A DNA stretch of 64,000 bases. Source: Candidatus Poribacteria bacterium. Its GTDB lineage: Bacteria; Poribacteria; WGA-4E; WGA-3G. Below, one piece after another: positions 1 through 10,210 of this stretch (position 1 is the first letter of the stretch; every line of letters begins with the position of its first letter). Made by a program: the position numbers and the translations under genes. The notes under the pieces are model-generated. The model was not told the DNA's origin. It searched no databases and saw only the letters and a list, made by a program, of their open reading frames with translations. Where the stretch lies: positions 16,248 through 80,247 of the forward strand of contig JAJDWI010000004.1 of NCBI GenBank assembly GCA_022825665.1. Direction: 5' to 3'.

Positions 1-185
1 TGATTCGTCACAGCATGCGTGTCCATATAGAACGCCTCCACATGCCACGTATGCACAAGCTGCTTATAAAAAGAATCGTTATCGTTACTTCCCATCTCAA
101 ACTTACCAGCAGGTATCAACACCATGTTTTCGGAGTTGGTGTGGTCTGTTTTGATATAAGACTCATCTTTTTTAGATAGATTCAT
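1..185 (-). CDS. Formylglycine-generating-enzyme-like (SUMF1/FGE-sulfatase domain) protein, partial
   Basis: Not in the ORF track. The gene starts with ATG at 185 and runs off the left edge, so only the first 61 codons are visible. An AGGTGG ribosome-binding site lies 8 bases upstream of the ATG. The visible protein has a short polar leader, then the typical opening of the FGE-sulfatase fold (MVLIPAGKFEMGS, then HTWHVEAFYMDTHAVTN). In this family the fold either converts a sulfatase cysteine to formylglycine or serves as a C-type-lectin-like module. The catalytic cysteines would be near the missing C-terminus, so enzyme activity cannot be judged. A sulfatase is present at 58594-59952, which fits a maturase role. 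No signal peptide is seen. Confidence 0.75.
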   Translation of the reverse strand, partial: MNLSKKDESYIKTDHTNSENMVLIPAGKFEMGSNDNDSFYKQLVHTWHVEAFYMDTHAVTN

Positions 186-677
186 GATAACAACCACCTA
201 TGTCATTTCTGCATCCCGAAAGAAAAAATAATTAAGTAGATTATAGCCGCGTGCATGATCCCATGAATTGTTATGGTAAAAAAATAGCGAAGTTTTGTCA
301 ACATTTTAGATGAAAGTGTCCAATGCCTTTAAACACCTTACACCGCAATGAATTCAGAAACAACTTGACAAAAATTCACTTTTTTTTTACACTCTTAACA
401 ACATCACTTATTCGTTACTACCAAGCATAAACCAAGAAAGGAATTCCAACGATTCCACCTGAATGCTACAACACTCTTGCTCATTTTCACGCACCCAAAT
501 CTTTATCAAGACATAAGGAATATTCCATCGTTCGTTTTTTATAATAAAGGCAATAATGTGATACGCAATTTATTTACTATTGATTGATTCATTTTCTAAT
601 TCGGTTACCAAAAAGGAAGGATCACCCTCTAAATCTCTCATGAATCTTCCTTAGCCACATACATAACAGGAATTAAC
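186..677. other. AT-rich intergenic region between divergent genes
   Basis: No gene is supported here. It separates the minus-strand FGE-like gene from the plus-strand hydrolase and holds at least one plus-strand promoter (365-393). If that promoter serves the hydrolase, the leader is about 280 bases. I saw no strong terminator or tRNA. Confidence 0.5.
365..393 (+). promoter_or_regulatory. sigma70-type promoter candidate
   Basis: TTGACA (365-370), a 17-base spacer and TACACT (388-393). Near-consensus elements and ideal spacing. The likely target is the MBL-fold hydrolase at 678. Confidence 0.5.
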
Positions 678-1472
678 ATGCATCCACTTGTTAACTTGAA
701 AGTCCCAGATGGGACAGTCGCTGTTCACTGGTTTGAACAGAGTAGTTTTGCATTAAAAGACGCAGCGGGTACTATCATCCAAATTGACCCTTATTTTTCA
801 AGAAACCGTCCGCCTAACCGTTTTATTCATCCTAACCCACCTCTTGATGAATCGGAACTTCCGACTGATTTTGTATTATTGACGCACGCTCACGGTGATC
901 ATACGTGTCCAGAATCCATTCGTAGAATTTGGGATACTTCAAACAATACACGATTCATAGGACCCGAAGAAAGTGTACGTCAGATTTCATCAGAAACAGA
1001 TGTTGATGCCAACAGTGTTTCAGAGATTAGTGCCGGTGAATCCGCGGAACTAAACGGTATAACTGTGCACGCTGTATATGCGAAACCACCTACTGGTGAT
1101 CCATCTGCTAATATTTCCCCACCTGATGTTACACATTTGGGATATATCGTTGCCAACAATGGTGTAACGCTTTACTTTAGCGGTGATCCAATAAATAACT
1201 TTGCTGAACATGATAACCTTATTTCAGCCATAGCAGCGCATAAGCCGGATATCGGTTTCTTGACAAACCATCCAACCGAAGGTGAATTTCCGTTCTATGA
1301 TGGATGTGTAAAAATGGCGACCCGTATCGGCTTAAAACATGCGGTTCCGGTGCATCGTGCCTGTTTCGTAACACGAGATTATGATCCAAACGAGTGGGCA
1401 ATGCAATTTCCGAAAGGTGGTCCTGAACCGCTTATTATTGAAAGAAATTCACATATTATTTATCCACAATGA
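678..1472 (+). CDS. MBL-fold (metallo-beta-lactamase superfamily) hydrolase, UlaG-like
   Basis: 264-aa protein with the MBL signature LLTHAHGDHTC near residue 75 (HxHxDH metal ligands). Further likely ligands are the GD in YFSGDP near residue 170 and a late histidine in AVPVHRAC. The start (VHWFEQSSFALKD, then IQIDPYFS) resembles UlaG/UPF0173-type hydrolases, which act on lactones or phosphoesters with two metal ions. No signal peptide, so cytoplasmic. Substrate is not evident. It precedes purE by about 70 bases in the same direction and could be co-transcribed, but nothing ties it to purines. AGGAATTAAC upstream provides a plausible ribosome-binding site. Confidence 0.85.
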   Translation: MHPLVNLKVPDGTVAVHWFEQSSFALKDAAGTIIQIDPYFSRNRPPNRFIHPNPPLDESELPTDFVLLTHAHGDHTCPESIRRIWDTSNNTRFIGPEESVRQISSETDVDANSVSEISAGESAELNGITVHAVYAKPPTGDPSANISPPDVTHLGYIVANNGVTLYFSGDPINNFAEHDNLISAIAAHKPDIGFLTNHPTEGEFPFYDGCVKMATRIGLKHAVPVHRACFVTRDYDPNEWAMQFPKGGPEPLIIERNSHIIYPQ

Positions 1473-1545
1473 AAACAGTTTATAGATATAAAATTAGTTT
1501 TCCATTCAGATTCAACTTGATTTACATTTGAGGTATACAATAAAT

Positions 1546-2073
1546 ATGTCACTTAATGAACGAAAAACACCACTTGTTGGTATTGTAATGGGGAGTGATT
1601 CAGATTTAGAAAAAATGTCTGAAGCAGCTAAGGTATTAGAGGATTTTGAAGTACCGTTTGAGATTACGATCTCTTCAGCACACCGTTCGCCGGAAAGAAC
1701 GTTAACATGGACGGAAAAGATCAAAGCAGAAGGCGGTCAGGTAATCATTGCAGGAGCAGGACGTGCTGCACATCTTGCTGGTGTCATTGCTGCGCACACA
1801 ACGTTACCAGTCATCGGTGTACCGATAGACGGTGGACCGCTCAATGGTGTGGACGCGCTTTATGCGACGGTACAAATGCCCCCTGGTATTCCTGTTGGAA
1901 CGATGGCAATTGGATCAGGTGGAGCAAGAAATGCTGGGATATTCGCAGTGCAAATTCTGGCACTTCAATATCCCGAATTGGAAGAAAAACTGCAAGCGTA
2001 TAAAACCAAAATGAGCGATGGTGTTGCGGAAAAAGCCGCGCGTCTCCAAGAAGTCGGCTATCAAAATTATTAG
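1546..2073 (+). CDS. purE: N5-carboxyaminoimidazole ribonucleotide mutase (class I PurE)
   Basis: PurE moves the carboxyl group of N5-CAIR to give CAIR in de novo purine synthesis. The protein begins with the family hallmark [14 protein letters not shown] (substrate phosphate binding), followed by [10 protein letters not shown] with the catalytic histidine and a [16 protein letters not shown] segment. Length (175 aa) is usual for the bacterial octamer. The ORF track starts at a TTG (1528); I prefer ATG 1546 because the family motif starts a few residues later and a GAGG lies about 12 bases upstream. No purK is adjacent, so whether it acts as class I mutase rests on sequence type. The RraA-like gene follows 23 bases later. 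Confidence 0.95.
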   Translation: MSLNERKTPLVGIVMGSDSDLEKMSEAAKVLEDFEVPFEITISSAHRSPERTLTWTEKIKAEGGQVIIAGAGRAAHLAGVIAAHTTLPVIGVPIDGGPLNGVDALYATVQMPPGIPVGTMAIGSGGARNAGIFAVQILALQYPELEEKLQAYKTKMSDGVAEKAARLQEVGYQNY

Positions 2074-2096
2074 AAGTTTAAACTTAGGAAACCATC

Positions 2097-2780
2097 ATGG
2101 AAACCGAAGAAAAAAGAGTGTGGGAAAACGACTCAGAACTTTTTGAAATGATGGAAGATCAGTTATATGCTGCAGTAATTTCAGATGCTTTAGATGCAGC
2201 TGGTTTTCGTGAACAGGTTCTGCGTCACACCATTCGCCCATTGCTTCCAGAAACGGTTGTTGTCGGTCGTGCAATGCCAGTACTGTGCCTTGATGTGTAT
2301 GAAATACCTGATGAACCGTACCAACAAGAAATTGCAGCCGTCGACAGTCTAAAACAGAACGATGTTATTATTTGCTCAACGAACGGCAGTACGCGTATCT
2401 GCTTTTGGGGTGAACTTCTTTCAACAGCAGCACAAGCGCGTGGGGCACGTGGGGCAGTGATTGATGGTTTCATCCGTGATATTCGCAAGATTGTTGCAAT
2501 GCGATTTCCGATATTTACGACCGGATTGTCCCCTGTGGATTCTAACGGACGCGGAGAAGTAGTAGCATACAACGTTCCGATAGAATGTGGTGGTGTCACA
2601 GTAAATCCTGGTGATATCGTGTTCGGTGATGCTGATGGTGTTGTCATTATACCACAATCCGTTGAACAGCAAGTGATAGAAGCTGCTTTAGAAAAGGTAC
2701 AAGGTGAAAACCAAACCCGAGACGCACTCCGGGAAGGGGCAACACTAAGAGAAATATACGACAAATATGGAATTCTGTAA
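2097..2780 (+). CDS. RraA-like / HMG aldolase family protein
   Basis: 227-aa member of the RraA fold, which includes 4-hydroxy-4-methyl-2-oxoglutarate/oxaloacetate aldolases and the RNase E inhibitor RraA; older databases call it a demethylmenaquinone methyltransferase. Seen: an N-terminal helix with YAAVISDALDAAG, the central GARGAVIDGFIRDIRKI stretch whose Arg and Asp bind substrate and divalent metal in the aldolases, and GDIVFGDADGVVIIP near the end. It lies 23 bases after purE and 39 bases before the NIPSNAP gene, in one orientation. Substrate is unknown; an aldolase or decarboxylase role on small keto acids is more likely than RNase regulation. Confidence 0.85.
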   Translation: METEEKRVWENDSELFEMMEDQLYAAVISDALDAAGFREQVLRHTIRPLLPETVVVGRAMPVLCLDVYEIPDEPYQQEIAAVDSLKQNDVIICSTNGSTRICFWGELLSTAAQARGARGAVIDGFIRDIRKIVAMRFPIFTTGLSPVDSNGRGEVVAYNVPIECGGVTVNPGDIVFGDADGVVIIPQSVEQQVIEAALEKVQGENQTRDALREGATLREIYDKYGIL

Positions 2781-2819
2781 CGCATACAGTGTGTTCTTAT
2801 CTTTTTTAAGGAGAAATAG

Positions 2820-3149
2820 GTGATTTACGAATTACGGACGTATCAGGTCGTACCGGGAAAAATGAAAAATCTCAATGACCGATTTGCAAATATAACGTTG
2901 CCATTGTTTAAAAAATATGATATGAAAGTTATCGGATTTTGGGAGACAGCTATCGGTGAAGCAACAACAACGGAATTAGTTTACCTGCTTGCTTTTGAAG
3001 ATATGGGGCATTACCAGCGTGCATGGAATGCATTCATATCTGACCCTGAATGGCAAGCAGCAAAACGACTTACAGAAGTAGGTGGTCCATTAGTTAACAT
3101 CGTAAGTAATAAAATCCTTGAACCGACCGATTATTCACCTTTGCAATGA
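2820..3149 (+). CDS. NIPSNAP-family protein
   Basis: 109-aa single NIPSNAP domain (ferredoxin-like alpha/beta dimeric barrel). It opens with MIYELRTYQVVPGKMKN and continues with the YLLAFEDMGHYQRAWNAF and DPEWQ segments typical of the family. The start is GTG at 2820, preceded by AAGGAG about 8 bases upstream, which fixes the start. Bacterial NIPSNAPs have no firmly established reaction; they often sit next to catabolic genes. Here it ends a short co-directional run with purE and the RraA-like gene, and a hairpin terminator follows. Confidence 0.85.
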   Translation: MIYELRTYQVVPGKMKNLNDRFANITLPLFKKYDMKVIGFWETAIGEATTTELVYLLAFEDMGHYQRAWNAFISDPEWQAAKRLTEVGGPLVNIVSNKILEPTDYSPLQ

Positions 3150-3169
3150 GATTTTGACATTTAATTGTT

Positions 3170-3197
3170 CCTAAGAATTTATGTTGGGTTTCTTAGG
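3170..3197 (+). terminator. Probable intrinsic terminator after the NIPSNAP gene
   Basis: CCTAAGAA (3170-3177) pairs with TTCTTAGG (3190-3197) and is followed by a T-rich stretch. It lies 20 bases after the stop codon and before the dnaA promoter. Confidence 0.6.
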
Positions 3198-3304
3198 TTT
3201 GTTTGAAACAAGATTTGTAAGATTAGTCCTTCACGTTTTTTTAGAATTAATCTGAAAGCAATCCTAATTTAGAAATAATTTTGATTTAAATTTTGCCAAT
3301 TAAC

Positions 3305-3333
3305 TTGAAAAAAAATTATTAAAATGCTACAAT
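3305..3333 (+). promoter_or_regulatory. dnaA promoter candidate
   Basis: TTGAAA (3305-3310), a 17-base spacer and TACAAT (3328-3333), preceded directly by ATGC. The same ATGC/ATGA extension occurs at several other promoters in the window. It would give a leader of about 90 bases before ATG 3432. No TTATTATCA-type box overlaps it, so autoregulation by DnaA is not obvious here. Confidence 0.6.
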
Positions 3334-3431
3334 TTATGTCCGTGTTATTGGTAGATTTTTTAGCAATACTTTAAAACATTTTAATAATCTGACTCGTGCA
3401 ATTGGCACCTTATTTTGTAAGGAACATTCCG

Positions 3432-4769
3432 ATGCAATATACCCCCGATTCCCTCTGGTTTGAAATGCTTGAGACGCTTGGTGAAACTGCCCGTAACGAT
3501 ATTTATCTATGCCAAGCCATCCCACGTACACTTAACGATGAGGCTTTCATCATTGCAGTTCCTTCCGATTATACACAAGACGAAATTGAAAATAGATTTC
3601 TTAGCGATATCAATAATGTATTAGCAAAGCGAATAAGTTCGGACTGTACGTTGGAAATTTCTGTAGATCCTTCGCTTGCCGTAGTTCCTGAGTTTGAACA
3701 AACTGAACCTAATCCCGAAGATAATACTCCCCAAACAACAGGATTGAATCCGAACTATATTTTTGACAATTTTGTTGTTGGTAGGAGCAATAGGATATGT
3801 CACGCGACTGCCTACGCTGCATCTCAAGACCTTGGCGGAGAGTACAATCCACTTTTTATATATGGAGGTGTAGGACTCGGAAAAACACATCTCCTTCATG
3901 CTATCGGTAATTGTGTTCAAGAGGCAGACCCAAAAAGGAAAGTACTTTACGTTACATCTGAAACGTTTATGAATGAATATATTGATTCAATAATGAACCG
4001 GACTTCTTCCCAAGGATTTCGCTCAAAATACCGAACAACCGATCTTCTACTAATTGATGACATTCAATTTTTACAAAGAAAAGAAGGCACACAAGAGGAA
4101 TTCTTTAATACGTTCAACGAATTATATAAAAGGTCTAATCAAATTGTGATGACGAGTGACAGATCTCCGGATATGCTTGAGAACTTAGAAGAAAGACTCA
4201 GTTCACGTTTTGAATGGGGAATGGTGGCAGAAATTGATAAACCGAATTATGAACTTCGACTTTCAATACTGCGACAGAAATGTGAAGACCAAGGTTTTTC
4301 TAATATTCCAAGTGAAGTGCTTAACTATATTGCTGAGATAGTGACAGCAAACATACGTCAATTAGAGGGGACACTGGTTACTCTGAAAGCACGTGCCTCC
4401 CTCCTTGATGAAGAATTAACTATTGACCTTGCCCGTAGCGTCTTAAACGATACACCTACGACTATAACAGGTGGATCACGAAAAAAATCGGTTACACCAG
4501 AAGTTATACAAGAACTTGTTGCTACACATTTCCAACTAAACAATGGCGATTTAACATCGGCAAAACGGACAAAAGTCCTTGTTTATCCTCGTCAAATTGC
4601 AATGTATCTTTGTAGGGAACATACGCAACTTTCTCTAACAGATATTGCTGAAGTTTTCAATAGACAAAACCATAGAACCATTACATACGCTTGTGAACAG
4701 ATTGAAAAACTACTTGAAGAGGATGAAACAAAAAAGATTATACAACACCTAACTGCCGAATTGGCGTAA
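3432..4769 (+). CDS. dnaA: Chromosomal replication initiator protein DnaA (divergent DNA-recognition helix)
   Basis: DnaA is the AAA+ initiator that binds origin boxes, melts the origin and recruits helicase. The 445-aa protein has domain I (SLWFEMLETLGE), a short linker, domain III with Walker A GGVGLGKTHLL near residue 144 and Walker B LLLIDDIQFL near 204, and domain IV from about residue 358 (VYPRQIAMYLCREHTQLSL). ATG 3432 is preferred over the track's GTG at 3396 because AAGGA lies about 9 bases before it and domain I begins at once. Oddity: the recognition helix, normally GGRDHTTV, reads NRQNHRTI. The Arg, Asp and first Thr that help read the box are Gln, Asn and Arg. The origin after the gene has matching non-standard boxes. 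recF follows with no dnaN between. Confidence 0.97.
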   Translation: MQYTPDSLWFEMLETLGETARNDIYLCQAIPRTLNDEAFIIAVPSDYTQDEIENRFLSDINNVLAKRISSDCTLEISVDPSLAVVPEFEQTEPNPEDNTPQTTGLNPNYIFDNFVVGRSNRICHATAYAASQDLGGEYNPLFIYGGVGLGKTHLLHAIGNCVQEADPKRKVLYVTSETFMNEYIDSIMNRTSSQGFRSKYRTTDLLLIDDIQFLQRKEGTQEEFFNTFNELYKRSNQIVMTSDRSPDMLENLEERLSSRFEWGMVAEIDKPNYELRLSILRQKCEDQGFSNIPSEVLNYIAEIVTANIRQLEGTLVTLKARASLLDEELTIDLARSVLNDTPTTITGGSRKKSVTPEVIQELVATHFQLNNGDLTSAKRTKVLVYPRQIAMYLCREHTQLSLTDIAEVFNRQNHRTITYACEQIEKLLEEDETKKIIQHLTAELA

Positions 4770-4787
4770 AATTCAGGTAGAAAAACC

Positions 4788-5150
4788 TTATCTACACACG
4801 ATTCATGCGAGTTATTATCAATAATTGATAATAACTTGATAATAACTTGATAATAACTTCCAATCTTTGCTAATAAATTGCTAATAACTTTTCTATTAAT
4901 TTGTCGCGTTGATAATATGATAATAACTCCATAAGTTATTATCAAGTTATTATCAGCCACCAAACCATTCCCAAACAAGGTTAAAAGCAGTTATTAACAT
5001 ATTATCACACCCTACTACTACTACTAAGGTACAATTTAAATTTTTATTTGGTACTTAATAATATAATAAGAGTATGTGAATACTTATTAAATATATAAGA
5101 ATTTATAGCAAACAACCTATAAAATATTATGGCAGAAAGAACATGGAAAG
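4788..5150. other. oriC: Putative replication origin (oriC) with non-canonical DnaA boxes
   Basis: The dnaA-recF gap holds about twelve copies of a 9-mer TTATTATCA or close variant within 196 bases. Seven are exact: 4812, 4936 and 4947 forward; 4826, 4837, 4848 and 4918 reverse. Five vary by one or two bases: TGCTAATAA at 4868 and 4879, TGATAATAT at 4910, TTATTAACA at 4991, ATATTATCA at 4999. Several are in tandem with an exact 11-base period (TTGATAATAAC three times at 4825-4857), one per helical turn. A lone near-canonical box TTATCTACA is at 4788. Next come a CTA run (5012-5026) and an AT-rich stretch to about 5150, fitting box array, trio and unwinding element in order. Confidence 0.85.
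5012..5026 (+). promoter_or_regulatory. DnaA-trio-like element (CTA)5
   Basis: Five perfect CTA triplets follow the last box-like motif (4999-5007) and a short CACACC stretch, and precede AT-rich DNA. In Bacillus-type origins, DnaA-trios (TAG on the bound strand, CTA on the other) sit in exactly this position and let DnaA load onto single strands during melting. Confidence 0.55.
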
Positions 5151-5156
5151 GTTCAG

Positions 5157-6317
5157 ATGTATTTAGAACGTTTGTGTCTACGTAATTTCCGAAATTATAA
5201 AGAGTGTGATATAACGTTTCATTCACTGGTGACGTTAGTTGTTGGAAAGAATGCAATGGGAAAGACAAGTCTACTTGAATCACTCTATTTTCTTTGTACC
5301 GGTGAATCCTACCGAGCTAATTCTGCTGTTGAATTAATTCGTCATACATCTGAAGGCTTTGCTGTTATTGGTTATTTCCGTAGTGATGAAAGACAAGGAA
5401 CGCATATTCGTCTTGATGCTATTAAACCTCGTCAAGGAGCTTTCCGACTAAAAACTGATGGTGTGTTACAACGAAGACGATCTGATTGGATAGGTAAGTT
5501 TAACGTTGTTGTTTTTTCTCCAGAATCTCTGGATATTGTTAAAGGATCACCCACATTCCGTAGACGGTGGCTTGACCTGCTTTTATCCCAACTGAATCGA
5601 GAATATTTGGAGGAACTTCAACGCTATGGTGATATTTTACAGCATCGGAATGCTTTGTTGAAGCGATTAAGTATAGGAAAGGGATCTGTCAACGAAATAT
5701 CTATTTGGGATAAACTTTTGCTTGAATCTGGTGTTGCGTTGGTAGGTGCAAGACATACTGCGTTAGTACAGTTAAGCGGTATTGTGGAGACGACACATTT
5801 GTCGTTAACGGGTGAACGAGAACGGCTTTTATTGCAATATACACCTGGACTTGATACTCCCGGCATGGTACTTTCCGATATAACAAATCTTACGGATAGC
5901 TTTAGTGAAGCATTAGCGCGTTCACGAAGAAATGAACTGAGGAGAGGTGTAACACTTGTCGGACCGCATCGTGACGACTTCACGTTGGATTTGGAAACAT
6001 TGAACGGAAATGAAACTCTTTCGCGTGAAACAGCGCGAACTTATGCATCCCAAGGACAGTGTAGAACTATAGCACTCGCGTTAAAACTTGCAGAATTAGA
6101 GTTTATTCGTGGGGATACAGGTGTTGCCCCTCTTTTTTTACTCGATGATGTTCTATCTGAGTTAGATGTGAAAAGACGTGAATACCTATTAGCATACCTC
6201 CAAGATATTGCTGCTCAAACCGTGATTACGGCAACTGATAAAGATGTAATGGGAGACGAACTAACAGATGTACATCTATTAGTAGTTGAGGAAGGTGTAA
6301 TCATTAATGAAAATTAA
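5157..6317 (+). CDS. recF: DNA replication and repair protein RecF
   Basis: RecF is an SMC-like ATPase that, with RecO and RecR, loads RecA at gaps in post-replicative repair. The 386-aa protein starts with MYLERLCLRNFRNYKEC, with Walker A VVGKNAMGKTSLLE near residue 30. It has the ABC signature region YASQGQCRTIALALKLAE near residue 300 and Walker B PLFLLDDVLSELD after it. Length is normal. ATG 5157 has AAAGG about 5 bases upstream. It directly follows the origin; the DciA-like gene starts 60 bases later and gyrB follows, the common recF-gyrase arrangement, though dnaN is not in the cluster. Confidence 0.97.
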   Translation: MYLERLCLRNFRNYKECDITFHSLVTLVVGKNAMGKTSLLESLYFLCTGESYRANSAVELIRHTSEGFAVIGYFRSDERQGTHIRLDAIKPRQGAFRLKTDGVLQRRRSDWIGKFNVVVFSPESLDIVKGSPTFRRRWLDLLLSQLNREYLEELQRYGDILQHRNALLKRLSIGKGSVNEISIWDKLLLESGVALVGARHTALVQLSGIVETTHLSLTGERERLLLQYTPGLDTPGMVLSDITNLTDSFSEALARSRRNELRRGVTLVGPHRDDFTLDLETLNGNETLSRETARTYASQGQCRTIALALKLAELEFIRGDTGVAPLFLLDDVLSELDVKRREYLLAYLQDIAAQTVITATDKDVMGDELTDVHLLVVEEGVIINEN

Positions 6318-6376
6318 ACGTTACATATAGTAAGATACTTTTTACATGGTTGGAAATTGGTTATGGTCTTATTGAG

Positions 6377-6988
6377 ATGAGACATAAGAAGACTGAAAGC
6401 GAACCTATTAGCAAGTTAGATATAAGGAACCGAAGTCCGCGCGGACGGTACCGTAGTACTGTTAAAGTTCAGGACGTTGTAGATGCTGTGATGCGTAAGC
6501 AGGAGTGGGCTGATGAACTTTTTGAGAGAACTGTTTTTGATATATGGGAGTCAGTCGTTGGTAAGGAAATAGCTGCACAGAGTGTCCCAGTTATGTTATT
6601 TTCTGGGGTTTTGCGTGTTGATGTAACGCATCAAGTTTATATTAATGAATTGTCTTTGATGAAACCTGATATCTTATCAAAACTTGAAAATCAGCTTAAA
6701 GATATATATTTACGGAAACGAAGGTTTATTCCAACAAACAAGGTAGTTGATATCCGGTTTCGTTTTAACCCGAATATTACGGAGGAAAAAAACGGTGAAG
6801 ATAGTACAAAATCTACATCAAACCAACAGCAATCGACGAACGACATTCGTAAGGATGCCAAATTCATTTCTCCTGAGATGATAGAAAAGATAGAAGCATC
6901 TGTTTCAGGAATAAGTGATTCTGAGTTACGAGATGCGTTAAAAACACTTTTTATAACACTTAGTGGTGGTATGGAAACTACAGAATGA
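6377..6988 (+). CDS. DciA-like helicase loader (DUF721 family)
   Basis: The middle of this roughly 203-aa protein (VQDVVDAVMRKQEWADEL, then IWESVVGKEIAAQSVP and GVLRVDVTHQVYINEL) is a DUF721/DciA domain. DciA is the ancestral loader that places replicative helicase DnaB at the origin in bacteria lacking DnaC or DnaI. Extra polar, probably disordered sequence follows from about residue 135, with a Gln/Ser/Thr stretch. ATG 6377 is chosen over the TTG at 6350, but neither has a strong ribosome-binding site. Its place between recF and gyrB, next to dnaA, supports a replication role. The extended C-terminus is longer than the minimal family domain. Confidence 0.8.
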   Translation: MRHKKTESEPISKLDIRNRSPRGRYRSTVKVQDVVDAVMRKQEWADELFERTVFDIWESVVGKEIAAQSVPVMLFSGVLRVDVTHQVYINELSLMKPDILSKLENQLKDIYLRKRRFIPTNKVVDIRFRFNPNITEEKNGEDSTKSTSNQQQSTNDIRKDAKFISPEMIEKIEASVSGISDSELRDALKTLFITLSGGMETTE

Positions 6989-10008
<3,020 letters not shown>

Positions 10009-10210
10009 TTGAATAGAAGTTAGTTTGTTTGCACATAAGTCGGCAGAAACTAAAAGTTTATGAGGCAGAAGAAATGTCTCAACCAAGAATTTCTAAATCA
10101 ACGGTATGAGTGCCATTTTGCATTCAGCTTAGTGTAGCATTAAACCAAATAACTCTAAAGGAAGTAGTTATCAGTTAGTTTACTACCAGCAACTAATATA
10201 AGAAAGTAAC

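Noticed and set aside
1707-2014. ORFs inside purE in other frames
   Set aside because: Shadows; the purE frame carries all conserved motifs.
2225-2785. 186-aa minus-strand ORF opposite the RraA-like gene
   Set aside because: Shadow of a conserved gene; Ser/Thr-rich antisense composition and no start signal.
4825-4857. Possible CRISPR array or iteron plasmid origin from the tandem 11-base units
   Set aside because: Units have no spacers, so not CRISPR. The position between dnaA and recF and the lack of a plasmid Rep gene favour chromosomal oriC.
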